Source: Wuchereria bancrofti (Eukaryota; Nematoda; Chromadorea; Rhabditida; Onchocercidae). From it: a stretch of DNA of 64,000 bases. Location of the stretch: positions 2,586,194 to 2,650,193 of the forward strand of contig SSBO01000012.1 of NCBI GenBank assembly GCA_005281725.1, read 5' to 3'. Under the pieces are notes generated by a model that was not told where the DNA came from, did no database searches, and saw only the letters and a program-made list of their open reading frames with translations. Of the stretch, positions 27,530 to 41,055 are shown one piece after another (within the stretch, counting starts at the first letter, position 1; each line of letters begins with the position of its first letter). A program made the translations under genes and the position numbers.

Positions 27530-30500
27530 ATGAAGAAAAGGAGAAAGCGCATGAATGCTTATTGCATATGGATTTCGGTAGTAACTCTTATCGTTATCTT
27601 TTATTTATCAACTTCTGTTGAAGGTTTGTTTCTTTTTTTGTTTTTGAAAACCTTAATTTTCTATTTTTGAAAGTTCGGTGAAAAACAATATTTAATTGAC
27701 AGATCGGTAAGCAAATTCGATGGTTGGTCTATAAATGCCTTTGAAAAAATCATTTCTGAAAGCTTTGAATTGATAAAATTATTATAGTATCATATCATTT
27801 GCGCATACATAAAAGAAACACCAATTTATTCGAGCAATTTGGAGAGAGGAGTGCAAATAGCAATGAATATCGCTCGCAGAATTGCCAGGTTTCATTTTAT
27901 ACATTACAATTATTCCATGTTTAAAAACAGTTTAATTGGCAAGTGGCTAATCTAGGTATTACATTTGGCATTGGTGGTTTGCGGAGGTGTTCACTTGAGT
28001 TATCCTTTATCGACGCTTATCAAAAGTATCCTCCGTTATCGTCAACAAGCCATCGTTTTACATTTACTTGTGGATGATATTACCATGAGAATTATATCGT
28101 TGCTATTTAATACATGGCGATTGCCAGCTGGTAATTTGTTTCTTTCCAGTGTTTATTGAAAAGTTCTGATTCATTATTTTCACAAATATTTATAAAGTTA
28201 GGTTGAAGAAATGTTTTAGCGAAAATATATTTTGCAAGTGTTCACCTCCGAACATCTCATTAAAGCTCTATAACTTTGACTGAACAATTAAAATAGCTTA
28301 TATAGCATGAGTTTTGCAGTGAAAGTGATATATTATAATGCTTCGCAATATTTGGGTCGTTTCTCATGGATTCCTAATCGACATTATTCAGGCAGATACG
28401 GGTTTCTGAAGCTTATTTTAAACGACATTTTGCCTGCTGATGTTGATAAAGTGCTGTTTTAAATTCACGTTATTGCTTATGAAGCAACATGATCGTAACC
28501 TTCTTTGTTAAAACCGAAAAAAAGACACATTTAAAGCTGACTCAAACAAAACTTCATATGTAAGAATTGCAGTATTACCAGGTAGCATCGAAGCAAGGCA
28601 GAATATTTGCCTTAAAAGATTGGTGAAATATGAAAAACGTTGCCACTTGCTGGACAGTAAGGACCAAGCAATATTTTTATCAGCATTTATTATCAGCTGA
28701 AGGTTTTGACAGAACAGTTTGATAGCTGCACGAATCCAAAGGTGACCATCTGGTCATATTCGGTTACTCAGTGAAATCCACTGAGTGGTACATTTCACTG
28801 ACCAGTCAGGCAACTCTTATAATCTTAGTGTAATTTTTCCGCAAAACGGAAAAAATTCTGCATTCTGCAGGTAATCACACTTGATACAGATGCATTGATA
28901 ATGGATGACATCGCCCAGCTATGGTCGTTTTTTTCGAAGATGACAAGTTTACAAGCTATTGGTTTAGTTGAAAATCTGTCTAATTGGTACTTAATCAATA
29001 GAAATACATCTCAAAGAATTGTCTGGCCAGCATGGGTACGTTTTATTGCCACAGATCAACTTTATCAGTTGCCCATTAAACTATTTCTCTAGATCTGATT
29101 TTTTCTCAAATACCATTTTCTCCAAAATTTCCCAGTTTTTTTATAAACTTGTTTCATTTTTTTTCTGTTCCTAAAAGAATGTTTTTATCAAAATTGATAT
29201 TGAAAGAGAAGAAAAAAAGTTGTTTATTCGTAAACAAAAGTTTTTGATTACTAAGCTTTTGTCTTTTAAAATATTCCTAAATTCTGGTATCACTGTCTGA
29301 AAAAATTTTTTGAAATTTGTAGGAACTTTTTTAAATAGAAATATGATTGCAGGGACGTGGCTTTAATAGTGGAGTAATGTTACTGGATTTAACAAAGTTA
29401 AGGAATATAAGCTGGTCATATATTTGGAAAGAAATTGCTTCAAAAAATGTTAAAGACTATGGTCCAGTTGAATTAGCGGATCAGGCAAGCATAATTATTA
29501 GCTAGATTGCTTTACTAACTTATTTCTGTTCAACATTCCTTTCAAGTAACGTATCTTGATTGCAAACATAAGTTACGTATAACACTAATTTAATAAAATA
29601 GATCATGCTTCATATATCAAACTTTTAGTCTCTCACTAAACATAGTAAATCAAGCCCTTCTCTTCTGAACTGTCTGCTTTTCACTAGTAATTTATTTATT
29701 TTCGATGACCGATTTAAGGATAGTATTTTTTTTTGTTTTGTTTTTTTGTTTTTTTTTTTGGATATTAGCCGTCATTGTTGTTTGCTATCTCTGGGAAATG
29801 AAACTCGAACTTAATGCAAATAACTCCTGGTTACATCCTCCTGCTTACATTACATTCTTTAACATCTTCACTTCACCATGGTTTAAGGAGATGGATTTCT
29901 GGAAGTTCATTTACTGTGTTTAGGATGTAATCAATGCAGTTATAAACCATCATCAGTGGATTGTACATAAACTTCCTTGCGAGTGGAATTTTCAGTTAGG
30001 ATTCCAGTCACAGCAAGACTTATGCCCTGTAGAAATTTCTCGTTTGAAGGTAGGTATGTTCGTTACCTGCTATTCTAATTTAATCTTGAATATAACAAGG
30101 AACATTTATTTCTTTCCGAGTTGGTTCACTGGAATTCACCCTTAAAAACTCGAACAGTGAATCGTTATGCAGTACTCCTCCGTCGATATTACGACAGCAT
30201 GAGAGATATGGATGGCAATATGTTTCGGTCTAATATAATTCATTGTCATTATGATTCTGTTAGTTTTTCGTTTCCGTTTCTTTTTTATGAAAAATTGGAA
30301 AATATGTCAAACAAATTCATATATATACGTATATAATACACTTACATCTGATATTCAAATGCAGCGATAAAATTATGTTTACTTATACTCAAGTCCACGT
30401 TTCTTTTCGTTTTTATATCTTCTTTTTTTGGAAAAAGGAAAACTTTTGTGAGATGTAAATTATTGCTTCATAAAAGACTTCATGGAATGTATTCATTATC

Positions 30501-32645
30501 ACGTTCAGTATGTATACTGTATATTTTCTAAATGAAAAAAAAAAAAAAAATCTAACGAAAATTAGTAATCCTTCTAGCAACGGGAATATTCAACACCTGA
30601 CAAAGTATCTGAATATGATGACAACGACGATGGCTGCAGCGAGATACGACATGCTCGATGGATCACGTATCGAACGTTATTGTATGTACGTCCCTACAAT
30701 TTCATTGTAAGTCTCTGTAGCTGTGAAAGCCTGTTTAAATTCAATCAACAATAACTTGTAAATTTTCTGCTACATAATATTATACGAGTATTTGGAAATA
30801 TTTGAAGAAAAGGAAGTGATGTGAGATCAGTTCAAATATTCTCGAATATGATAGCTTTATAGAGCAGTGTATGAAGAAATTGTGTTGCACGACTGTGTTT
30901 TTTAGAGATTTTATTGAGAGTATAACAATAGTCATGCATTTTCTTCCGTCATTTGAACGCTTTTTATGTTAGTTAGATCAGATCCATAGATTCCGTATTA
31001 TGCACGTTTATCCTAGATGTGAGCTAATTTCAGTACTATATGGTTTCTTGGAATTATTGCTTTATAAGTCATCATTGATTGCATTGTGGTAACAGGAAAA
31101 AGAAACAGTTGAAATGTTCAGGCTATTCCGAAGAATGTTGTGTTGATAACGCAGTTCAGCATGGATCGTTTGACGCATTTTAATGCTCTATTGCAATATT
31201 GGACTGGACCTGTATCGGCTGCTGTTTATGTTACCGATTCTGAGCTTTCACTGTTAATTCAATTCTTCGATGATACTCTTGCTAATCGAACTAATGTTGC
31301 ATTGCATGCTGTTTACAAGGAAAGCGTTAGTTTTATTTATTATACTTTTAATTGCTAGATACTTTACAACCACTCTCATTTTCTTGACTAATATTTCATC
31401 TTCATCTTTTTATTTCACTTACAGACATACTACCCCATAAATTATCTTCGAAATGTTGCACTAAATAGCAGCAACGATGCATCATTTGTTTTTTTGGCCG
31501 ATGTTGACTTCATACCAAGACCAGGTGATTTTTTTTTTCTTTTTTTTTAAATGATATGCATATTAGAAGTCTCTAGTTTTGAATTCTGCAATTACGCATT
31601 GTGCCTTTCGTAATCAAAGTTCCAAAATACAGTTCTTCGAAGTTTAATGGTTGTTAGGTTAGTAGTATGGTTGAAAAAAAAACCTTCCGTCAATGGATAT
31701 TTTAATTTCCACACGTGCTAGTATTGGTTACTACATGCTACACGTCTTACTGCATCATAGTCGTTTTCAGAACTCTTCTATCTTTGAATCTTTTCAGACT
31801 TTTCCAGGAATTTGCATTCCTATGTCGTATTTCAGGATTGTATGCAATGTTATGTAAAAAGTTGGTAATGACCAACTTAACAAACAAAAGAGCGTTTGTT
31901 GTGCCAGCCTTTGAATATATGAGTAATCAAGTTCCAGCGATTCCTCTTACCAAGAATGAATTGTTAATAGAACTAGATGCTCAACGTATGCAAATTTTTC
32001 GACGAAATATATGGATCCAGGGTCATGTTGCTACTGATTATGATCGTTGGAGAAATGCTGATCAAGAATACTCGGTATCTCAGCTGAAATTGAATCAGTT
32101 AAAGTTTTATTCAGTTCCGAGATCTCTTAACGTTTCCCTAAATTCACAAATTTTGTAGGTTTCATGGAGAACTGATTATGAGCCATATATTGTGGTGAAG
32201 CGTAGAGGATTACCACCTTATGACCAACGGTTTGTTGGTTTTGGTTGGAATAAAGTGTCCCATATGATGTCACTCAATGCTGCAGGGTGTGTTTACTTTT
32301 ATTTATCTCATTTTTTGCCTTGTCCTTGGTATATCTTCTAAGACTTTCCCTATTCATATTTCTATTTTTCATAAGCTCTCATCAGAAATCCCAAATATCT
32401 AATTCCATCCATTTGTTCATTTTCTTCAAGTATTATTATTAAGCATAGAATTTAGTTACGAATTTACTGTGTTACCGGATGCATTCGTTGTCCATCAGCC
32501 ACATCTCCCCTCATTTGAAATGGCACGCTACCGTTCGCTGTCGACATATCGTAAATGCTTAAAAGCTCTGAAGGGTGAATTTGTACGCGATTTAATTCGT
32601 GAACAAAGAAAGAATAGGATATCGAATTCTACAGATCCATTTTAA
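27530..32645 (+). CDS. LARGE-type bifunctional xylosyl-/glucuronyltransferase
   Basis: Golgi type II membrane enzyme of the LARGE family, which in vertebrates builds the xylose-glucuronate repeat (matriglycan) on alpha-dystroglycan. Fourteen exons, 27530-27623, 27788-27888, 27956-28130, 28320-28450, 28871-29035, 29353-29484, 29924-30049, 30121-30258, 30578-30706, 31122-31325, 31425-31524, 31836-32074, 32159-32286 and 32456-32645, join in phase to 683 codons. The order is: short basic tail, one TM anchor ([14 protein letters not shown]), a GT8-like domain with [10 protein letters not shown] (first DxD) and [12 protein letters not shown], then a GT49-like domain with [12 protein letters not shown] (second DxD) and [15 protein letters not shown]. 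Both catalytic aspartate motifs are intact. The sixth intron has a GC donor (CAG|GCAAGC at 29485). C. elegans has one homologue, lge-1; this is probably its orthologue. Confidence 0.94.
28743..28801. repeat. Cluster of nested inverted repeats in a LARGE intron
   Basis: TCAGTGAAAT at 28768-28777 pairs exactly with ATTTCACTGA at 28792-28801. Inside it CCACT/AGTGG (28778-28788) is a second inverted repeat, and just before it TGACCA/TGGTCA (28745-28758) is a third. This is a compact symmetric structure in the intron upstream of the exon with the first DxD motif. Confidence 0.6.
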
Positions 32646-35600
32646 CAATTGTTGTTTCAAGGACTGCTTCATATCAGTGTTTGAACTTCTTGTTTTGTTG
32701 TGTGTCATTTTCCCACCACCTTATTAAACTCATTTTCGATGTTTTTCATTTGTACTTTTATATAATTTATCATCACTATTTGGACTTATGTATTTCATGA
32801 TATTTTTGAATGATTGGGATTTTTACTACCGTTCCTTCCTCTACGAATCATCTCAGACTCGAAAATTGCACAATTTCTGTGTGTTTTCTACTGGTTTATC
32901 AATCAATTACTCCAGACAGAAAAAGGAAAAAAGCTGTGATGTTGAACACATCAATGCTATCTTTCAAATTGCTTCAGTTTATCCCTACCTCTCTATTAGA
33001 TGAGAATGATCCATCACCCTAATCCTGAAGTTTAGGTGTTCTCGTGTATTGTTGGATGGGAGTATGTTCAACCATATTTTCCAGATGGTCAACTCATAAA
33101 AATGAGGAACAAACTTTTGCGAAATATATCAATGTATAGCAGTAGGTCTAATTCTCTCATCAATAATCATGTATTATGTAGTGGCTTATTTTCATTACTA
33201 GAATATCCACCTGATGAATTTTCAGCTGACATCCGGCAATTACTAAACTTCTTCAGGATTTCATAAGTGAATCTAAATTCTTTCTTCCCCTTCTACTGTA
33301 CTGAATAGGTAACTCATGCTTCAAAGCTGACAGTTCGTCTGATTTGCAAGATGTTATTATTTGAGCATCTATGAATCAAAATACTTGCAAGCTATATATT
33401 GATAAAACATCACGCTAGCTATACTAATAATTTTTTTAATAGTTCACAATGTGATATAAATCTGTTATTTATTGATTAGTTGTTTTACAAATACTTTCTG
33501 AGAGAGCCACTGGGCACAGCATTTACACCTCCAGAGGAACAAAGCCATTTTTTTTTTGCTTTATTTTCCTTCAATTAACCTACAAAATGACAAAACGATG
33601 ATTTCATGGTGAAAGGACCTTTTAAACCGTTGAACTTCTTCATCCACTGCACAATTTTTAACTGTATGTGTGTGCGTGACTGTTGAGCGGTAATTCATTT
33701 TTTACGACAGTCAAGACTTTGACAGTAGAAGACGTGGAGAGCACAACCTATAGGAAAACCCCACAAATGGAAAATTGCCGATACATCAAATAAGCAATAA
33801 GCGATGTGTCAGAGAGCAACCTACAGGCACACTGGATAGAACACCATCGGCCAAAGTTCATTGATTCAGGTCTTCGCAATGCAGAGAAACCGTATTTTAA
33901 AGTCACAACATATAATTTGATTTATTATTACATATGCACCTAGCTTACAATAAAAGATAAAGGTTAAGAGACGAAACATATATAAGCACAAATATTGGGA
34001 GAGTATAAGAGGAAGTGAAGGGCACCGTCATCTTGAGCAGCAGAGCCAAGTTGATATCAATTACCCTCAACGAAGGCAAAGTTGCTCATGATAAACGTGC
34101 CATTTCTCTGTGAACATAGCCACAATCAGTCGGATCACACCATCTCACATCTTAGAATGACCTCTGTCAATCCTGAACTTACGACCGTCTGATAGTCAGC
34201 TCACCCCTCCCTATCTAGCATTCAGCACCGCCCAATCACTCCATCCTCAAATATGCAAATCGGACTGCAGCACTCACATATCCACTGTCGCCATTCTGTA
34301 TGTATGTATGTGTGTGCGTGTGCGTGTATGTTCTGTGCTTGCAGACATGAAGTTGCCGACTTTAAACAACTGACCTTTGACCTGCAAGGTTGTCCATAAG
34401 ATAAGCTCCCTCAAGTTCGAAATACTCCACGAAGAAATACAGGAGTGAGGCACTCTCTTCACAGTCTAAAAATTCACAAATTGAATGGTGACACGACATT
34501 CCCAACATTCAAATTCTTTGGGCTTATCCTACTTTGCGACGTTAACTCAAACTTTTAAATCAACGATGACGCATGGTAATTTTAATAAAACAAGATAAAT
34601 GCAAGAGTGAAAAAAGTTTGAATGCAGTAGAAGGAAACTGCACTCAACCCTCTCTCCGCTCGTAAATGGTGAAGAAAAATGGTCGCTAGACTTAAAGGAA
34701 TATTAGTGATCTAAATAATTACTATAATTGCTAGATAAAGCACCTAATATCGTACGTAGCACTCTTCACACCAACGAAGGCAAATTAATTAGCAATCCTG
34801 CAGTGAAATTGACAGATGGTACTGGACTCTGCTTAAACAATCATTAAGCTGGAACACATCTGACCTTGACTATCTCCTTCCTTCCTCACGATAATCAATG
34901 GAAACGCAAGCCCGGACTAAATATGCCCCTGAAATGAACGACAGATGAACCGGAGCTGAACGAACCATTTGAAGGGATCAGATGACATGCAATGCCCTGT
35001 ATGAACTGGATGCTACCAATGCATTGATTTGCTTGCTACACAAAGGAGGTACACCGAACGATGACCACAGCAGCAGATCAATGTTAGCCATATATCTCCT
35101 CTAACTGAAGGTGACCATTTCTAGGATACAATTATTTCATCCCCTCAGCCTCTTCTACAATCTTTGCTTTTTCGCTGTATGAGTAATTTCATTGGTTACT
35201 GCTTATGGTTTGTCACAATTTAGCAGTACTCCCAGTGATAAAGTTCGAAGAAAGTAAGAGACGCCTTAACAGGAATCAATAAGACACTTCTTTTTTTACA
35301 CAGACACCAATAGCAGACAAAACTCACAGAGCAGAATGAATCAAAACTAATCCAAATATGATTTCAGTCAATGATACATATATCATTTCTCAAAAAAGCA
35401 GGAATGAAAGAAAAAGGATGAGAAGAAGTTTGAGAACTGAAAATATAAGTCATAATAGGGAAAAACAACGCAAATGACAAACTAGTTTTGGGATGAACTT
35501 TTGACTAAAATTTTGGACTAAAATGAAAAAGAAGACAAATAAACGATATTATTAAGTATAATAACTTTTGGGGGCTTTAATACCTCCTATAGAATGTGCT

Positions 35601-37975
35601 TTGTCCACTTTTGGGCACTCAGAAATTAAATTTGTTCGATACACAACTAAGATGGATTTACGCTAAGATAATCTGAGCAATTCTTTTGTTATCATAGCTT
35701 ACGCAGGAGATAAAAGAGAAAATCTCGAAATATATGACATGAAATGTGAGTGGAAAGAGTGCTGCGAACGTATTATCATAATGATAATATTATACCAAAG
35801 TTACATTTTCTTAGAAATAACCTTCAATTAGTTCACGAAAAGGCAATACAAAAATACTTGAAAAGAAGCATAAGTTTACAAATTAACACGAGAGCAATTT
35901 TTGAATGCACCATATTTAATGAGTTTTCTGAGCGCAGGGCGATACGCGGTTCAATGTCCAGTGTCACCTCACTGCAATACTTTTAATCCACTTTTTAATT
36001 TATATGACAACAATGATTTTTTTAGAAATGTACTTTTATCAGTGACACAGCAAAGGCTTATGAGTATGGATGAAAGCAATGTCTAACATCTGCCCATAAT
36101 CTTAGAAGTTGACTGAATAGCCAACGTTCCGTTTGCATTTATTCAGTTTATTGAACAGATGGTGGCTTTTCCTCCTCATGTCTTCTCTACAACCGGTGGC
36201 ATATTCATATACTTAACGATGTTAAAACTAAAACAGCTTACTTATAACGCTTATACCTTGCTTATAACTTAATTAGAAACTTACGAAGAAAATGAATGGT
36301 GTAAATGTCAAGAATAGTAAAATGAGAAGCAGAATTGGATAGCAAGCAGATGGACCAGAAATCTTCGTTATATACAATATAATAAGATGAGTGGTATTAG
36401 TGTTACAGTATCCGTCCCGTACCCTGTATATAATAATAACTAAAATGAGTACGACAATAAGATTAACTCTTCTTTCAATTACTCACAACAGCGTCAACAT
36501 CTCAATATTGCTAACATTTCTTTCTACACTAAGCTTACAAAAACTGAACGTATTAATAAAAATCAACATTTACCTGAAACTGTACAAGTTCACCTCTACC
36601 TAAACTAAAAGCACTGCGACATGAAATTTCTACCTTCGACGAAAACATGGAAACATTTTGTGATCACTTTTGTTAACATTTTTAAAGGAGTTGTGGAAGA
36701 TTAGACGGACCATAAAATTTAACTGTGCAACTAGAGTGATAAAAATTGCAGTACGAAAACTAGTTCCTACTAGAACTAAAGGATAGTAAATAACTACCAC
36801 TGCTTCGATTCACTGCTCTTCTCTTCATAAGTAGTTCATAATTATTGAGTGGATCAATCCATCCTCGTTTTCCCGTCATTTCCCTAAGACTTATAAAAAT
36901 CCAAAACGAGAGAAGCAGTAATTGCAGTTACAATACTAAGTTGAATCACACATAACATAAACAGTAATACAATACAAATTCAAATTCAGCAAAAATAAAT
37001 CTTACATAACATTTTGGTGTGGCAATTATAGGACTGTTTGGATAAAAGTGAATAATAATGGTCCATTGGATAGATCCATACGACAACAAAGGGAACAAAT
37101 GGATTGCTGAGAGTAGAAGAAAAGGAACAAAATTGGAGGGAGAGCATGAGATCGTTGCAGATAATGACGACATCTCCGCCGCTGATGTACGATAGCTACA
37201 AATGACCAAGTGGATGCAACTAGAGATCCCATGAGCTGGTGTGATGACCTGCAACCTCCCACTCTGTCACCTTCTTACTATCTCGTTCCGTTCATCTTCG
37301 GTCAGACTGCTTTCAAATAAGCATCTGAAACCTATCCCACATGCCTGCAAAGATAAGCATACCGAGAAGGAAAGATGGCAGCGTTATTTTATGCATGCCT
37401 GCTTCTCATAATTTGCAATTAATCGTACGAATCGAATCTTATCCACCACCAATTGTCGCCTGCGGCGGCCACAGATGAGTACAACGAGAAGAGAGGAAAG
37501 TGGAAAAACTGGTGGAAAGAATTCAAAAATGAATTTAGAGATTCGGATGGTTATGGGTTATGGCTAATTATTAAGATAACCATAACATCTGTTGAAACTG
37601 TTGCGTTAAATTAATCGCATAGCTTTTCAGAAATTGGTGCCGAATTATGCTATCAATGGTTTATGATTTTTAAAATTCAGTTGTGAAGAGTTGTGGTGAT
37701 GACGTTCTGATATCAACACATGCTTACAACTGCTTGCCTTCATACCCATCTACTTGATCTTTATTTCTGTTAGTTCATTTTTTTTTAACCAGCAAGTCAT
37801 ATTTCACTCCAACAACTTTGTTTTCACACAACGCAGCCCAAAATGTCATCTACTATACACAGAGTTTCGGTTTAGTTATGAAAATTTCCTGCACAGTGAT
37901 TTGAAATCTATCTTCAAGGGCTTATTGAATGTTTGCAGGAAACTGATAAAATGTTAATAATGTACAGCATGACCA
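32646..37975. other. Long intergenic region with a G/C-richer block; possible element relics
   Basis: Between the LARGE-type stop and the stargazin-like stop. From about 33,700 to 35,130 base composition shifts towards G and C compared with both sides, with a TG/TATG-type simple repeat near 34300-34330. All frames there are broken by stops. A decayed transposable element is possible, but I found no terminal repeats and no reverse transcriptase, integrase or transposase motif. Another G/C-richer patch lies at 37,070-37,500, again without a convincing exon. Confidence 0.45.
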
Positions 37976-40400
37976 CTAATGATTTACTGAATTACGTACG
38001 GTCGCTGTTGATAGTGATTCTGGGAATGGTGGAGGCAGTACAACTGGTGAATGGATCAGAAGCGGTGAATTAAGATTATAACGTGATGTCTTTCGACTAC
38101 TTGGCTGACTGGAATATACAATAGCGCATATAGATCCTTTCGGAAGTGTTTCAGATTGCGGTGAATCTAGCGCCATTATTACTTGGATGCGCCTCACTGA
38201 AATTAATTATCCCTCTGTTAACACATATTTCAATTTTTTTCTCTTTTTTGAAAATTAGAAATATCACACTATTCATAGGCTATTTTGTAAAGGAGCAAAA
38301 CAACTTTGTGTACCCTGGAAATGTTACAGGTTTTTGTATAGTTAAATTTAGCGTACTCTTTGTTATACTGTTTATAATTAGTTAGCTGTTCATAATTTTT
38401 GTTAAAAGTACTAAGGAAAACTAACATTGTGCTTCGAGACCTGGTACGATTTTCATTTTGTCAAGTGCAGTTGGAAAACGTCGGAAATAAAGAAATGCAT
38501 GACAACAGGCACACATTTGTAGCGGTAGAAAGGATAATGAAGTAAAGAAGAATGAATACCCTGGAAGTGGTACAGTAAGCTTTTAGATCTTTTAAATTTT
38601 TTATTACTCAAATATAAGTATAAAAGTGTTAAAATGTGTGCATACCTCCTCAACTTACAATAGATACTTAAAAAAATATGGACAGAAAGTAAACATGGGC
38701 AAAAACAAGTTACCGTATACAAAACTAAATTTAGATGGTTCCCCAGCTGCATTCGGTTTCATTCGTGGCGCTAACTCATCGTCAACGACACAAACGAACT
38801 GTAGGACACCAACCAGCACAACAAGGCCTAAAAATGTCTTAATTTCGGTCTAAAATTATGGCATACATTGACATCGATTCATTTTGTTGGATGGTGTTTA
38901 CAGTTTACCTCCGAAAATGTACATTATTGCTGCAAGAAGTGTTTTTGGGCTGCGTTTAATATGACCAATGAGACCGAAATAAAATGCCATGTAACAGATG
39001 ATGACACCAATAATATGCATTGAGGTAGGCAGTGCAAGACGCCCTAAAATATATATTCTATGCAAATATTTTGCAAAAAAAAGTAACTGTGGAAATACAA
39101 TTACTATTAACTATATAACTCAAGATTAGCTAATTAAAGATAGGTAACAGTGAAACCTTCAATAGCAAGAGTTGCAGAACTAAATTCCGTCAGATCTTTT
39201 CCAGTAAGGATTGGATTCCAATAACACTGATATGCTGCTTCTTCACCTGAAAATGAGCAAACAAAAGACAAGCAGTGAAAGCATCATGAAAATTCTCCTT
39301 AACAATAAAGATAACAACGATAAATTACGATAATTTCCAAGTTAACATCTGTAAGAAAACATGAGGATTCAAGAATTTCTAACAGTGTTGAGTGCTGTGC
39401 GAGACTTCAAATGGATGTAATTCTAAAGTGACAGAGACCTTTTCCTCCTGTTCAGATGGTCTACAAATACTGTTAAAATAATAAAACTGAAGAACAACAC
39501 AGACAAACAATCTATATGTTTAGATATACAGCGAAATAGTCTTATGATTTGGGTTATGATCGCACTAAACTGTCAATACTACAATACTATAGAGAAGCAA
39601 TTTGGTTTTTCTTTTTAACTTAAACGAAAGAAAAGAAATTCAAGCCTACTTGATAAGTATGATTGAACATCTTCAGCAGCTGCGCTGTCTTCTTTATGCT
39701 CACGACACATTACAAAATAGCCTGCATTGTAGAGAAATATAGTATCCTGAAAGAAGTAATGATTTTTGAATGATTTTTTGGAACTATATTTAAAAGGAAA
39801 AGAGAAGTTATAATAAGATCAAAGATTTTGATTAAAATAAAAGATGAAAGGGACATGAATAAGAGCAAAACTAAGTTTCAAGGAACATGATCAGATATGA
39901 ACCAAAAAGTTCATAAAAATGACATATGCACCATTAAATCTCCATTTTCATTTGTTTTATTGTATGGTCGCGGTTCAGTAACATATACCCATCCATTTGT
40001 TGCCAGCGGTATTGATTGTAGAGCGCTAACAAAAAGTCCCAGGAATGAACCAAAAGTCCATAACAGTGGATCTGTACATCGTGCTGCGATCACAACCTGA
40101 ACAGTAATATTTATAGAATTTCACATAAATATTTTCGTGAGCAAAAAGGCCCGAACAAGACGTACTGCACTTTAGGATTTGTCGAGAAAATAATCCGCTT
40201 CCATCACAGCAATAAATTTTGTGCAAAGAATATGTGTTAGAAATAACCAACAAAAAAAACTTAATATTATAGTTGAAAAAGTTGATTCAAAATAAGCCTA
40301 CTTGTGAAAGGCGTTTTGAAAGTCTCTGCTGACCATGATCAATAGGTCGTTGTGAAAAACCAATATCGTCCAGAAATGCACTTCTTCGAGCATGTTTCAT
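37976..40400 (-). CDS. Stargazin/TARP-like four-TM protein
   Basis: Member of the stargazin (TARP, calcium-channel gamma) family, auxiliary subunits of AMPA-type glutamate receptors; C. elegans has stg-1 and stg-2. Eight exons, 40400-40302, 40096-39932, 39746-39650, 39246-39157, 39043-38909, 38827-38714, 38560-38441 and 38196-37976, join in phase to 346 codons. Four hydrophobic segments: LLWTFGSFLGLFVSALQSI, then a long loop with an NKT sequon and cysteines (MCREH, YQCYW), then IIGVIICYMAFYFGLIGHI, IFGGLVVLVGVLQFVCVV and SFFFTSLSFLPLQMCACCHA. The TM3-TM4 stretch (AGEPSKFSFVYGYSF) is typical of the family. The cytoplasmic tail is Ser/Pro-rich and ends SVNH, not a classical PDZ ligand. The ATG lies four bases after a CGTTTAG acceptor, suggesting trans-splicing. 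Confidence 0.85.
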
Positions 40401-40547
40401 ATGCCTAAACGAAATTACTTTAAAATTTCTCGTATAAATGCATTCAAACACGATGAATTCTAGTTTTATACTTTCTCTTAATTTTTACATCGCAATAAAA
40501 AAAAGAGCAATAATTAAATATATCCAGATTTCTAAAGGTACTCAGGC

Positions 40548-41055
40548 TTGATGATAAACTAAATATGCAAGTGCAGAGAAAGATACTAAGAAATTATCAA
40601 ATATGCCTATAAATGCGACTGGTTCGAATATTAAATAATCTGAAGAATTAACACAATCATTTGTGTTATCATCTCAAAAATGGTGATTACATTCTGAAAT
40701 AAAAACATGTTAAAAGATATCGGAAGAAACTAAAAGTCATTTGATCATTGCCTTTTACATGCCATTTTTAGATAAAACTAATTAACAAATGTAAAAATGA
40801 TTGAAATACAGATCAGTAGATCAATAGGTAGAACACATTAGAAATGAAAAAGCCATAAATATATTGAAAAAAAGTCTTTCATCTTTATATGATTCCAATA
40901 AGCATTACGGACTTAAGAAAAAGAAAGGAAGAATGGGAAAAATAAGACAAGAATTTCGGTTGAATGACTTAAAACCTAATGGAGTATAAGTTAGAGAACA
41001 GGCTTGATGATAAGCTAAATATGTATATGCAGAGAAAGATACTAGGAAGTATTTA
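40548..41055. repeat. Pair of direct repeats about 55 bp long
   Basis: The segment starting CAGGCTTGATGATAA at about 40549 recurs at about 41001, followed in both copies by CTAAATATG and GCAGAGAAAGATACTA. The copies differ at a few positions. This is a small dispersed or locally duplicated repeat of unknown kind. Confidence 0.75.

Noticed and set aside
33700..35130. A Pao/BEL or other retrotransposon in the G/C-richer block
   Set aside because: No protease, reverse transcriptase or integrase motif and no terminal repeats could be read; kept only as an open possibility.
36946..37262. Minus-strand open frames downstream of the stargazin-like gene, considered as a further 3' exon
   Set aside because: The last exon reaches an in-phase stop at 37976 and the frames show no stargazin-like tail or good acceptor.
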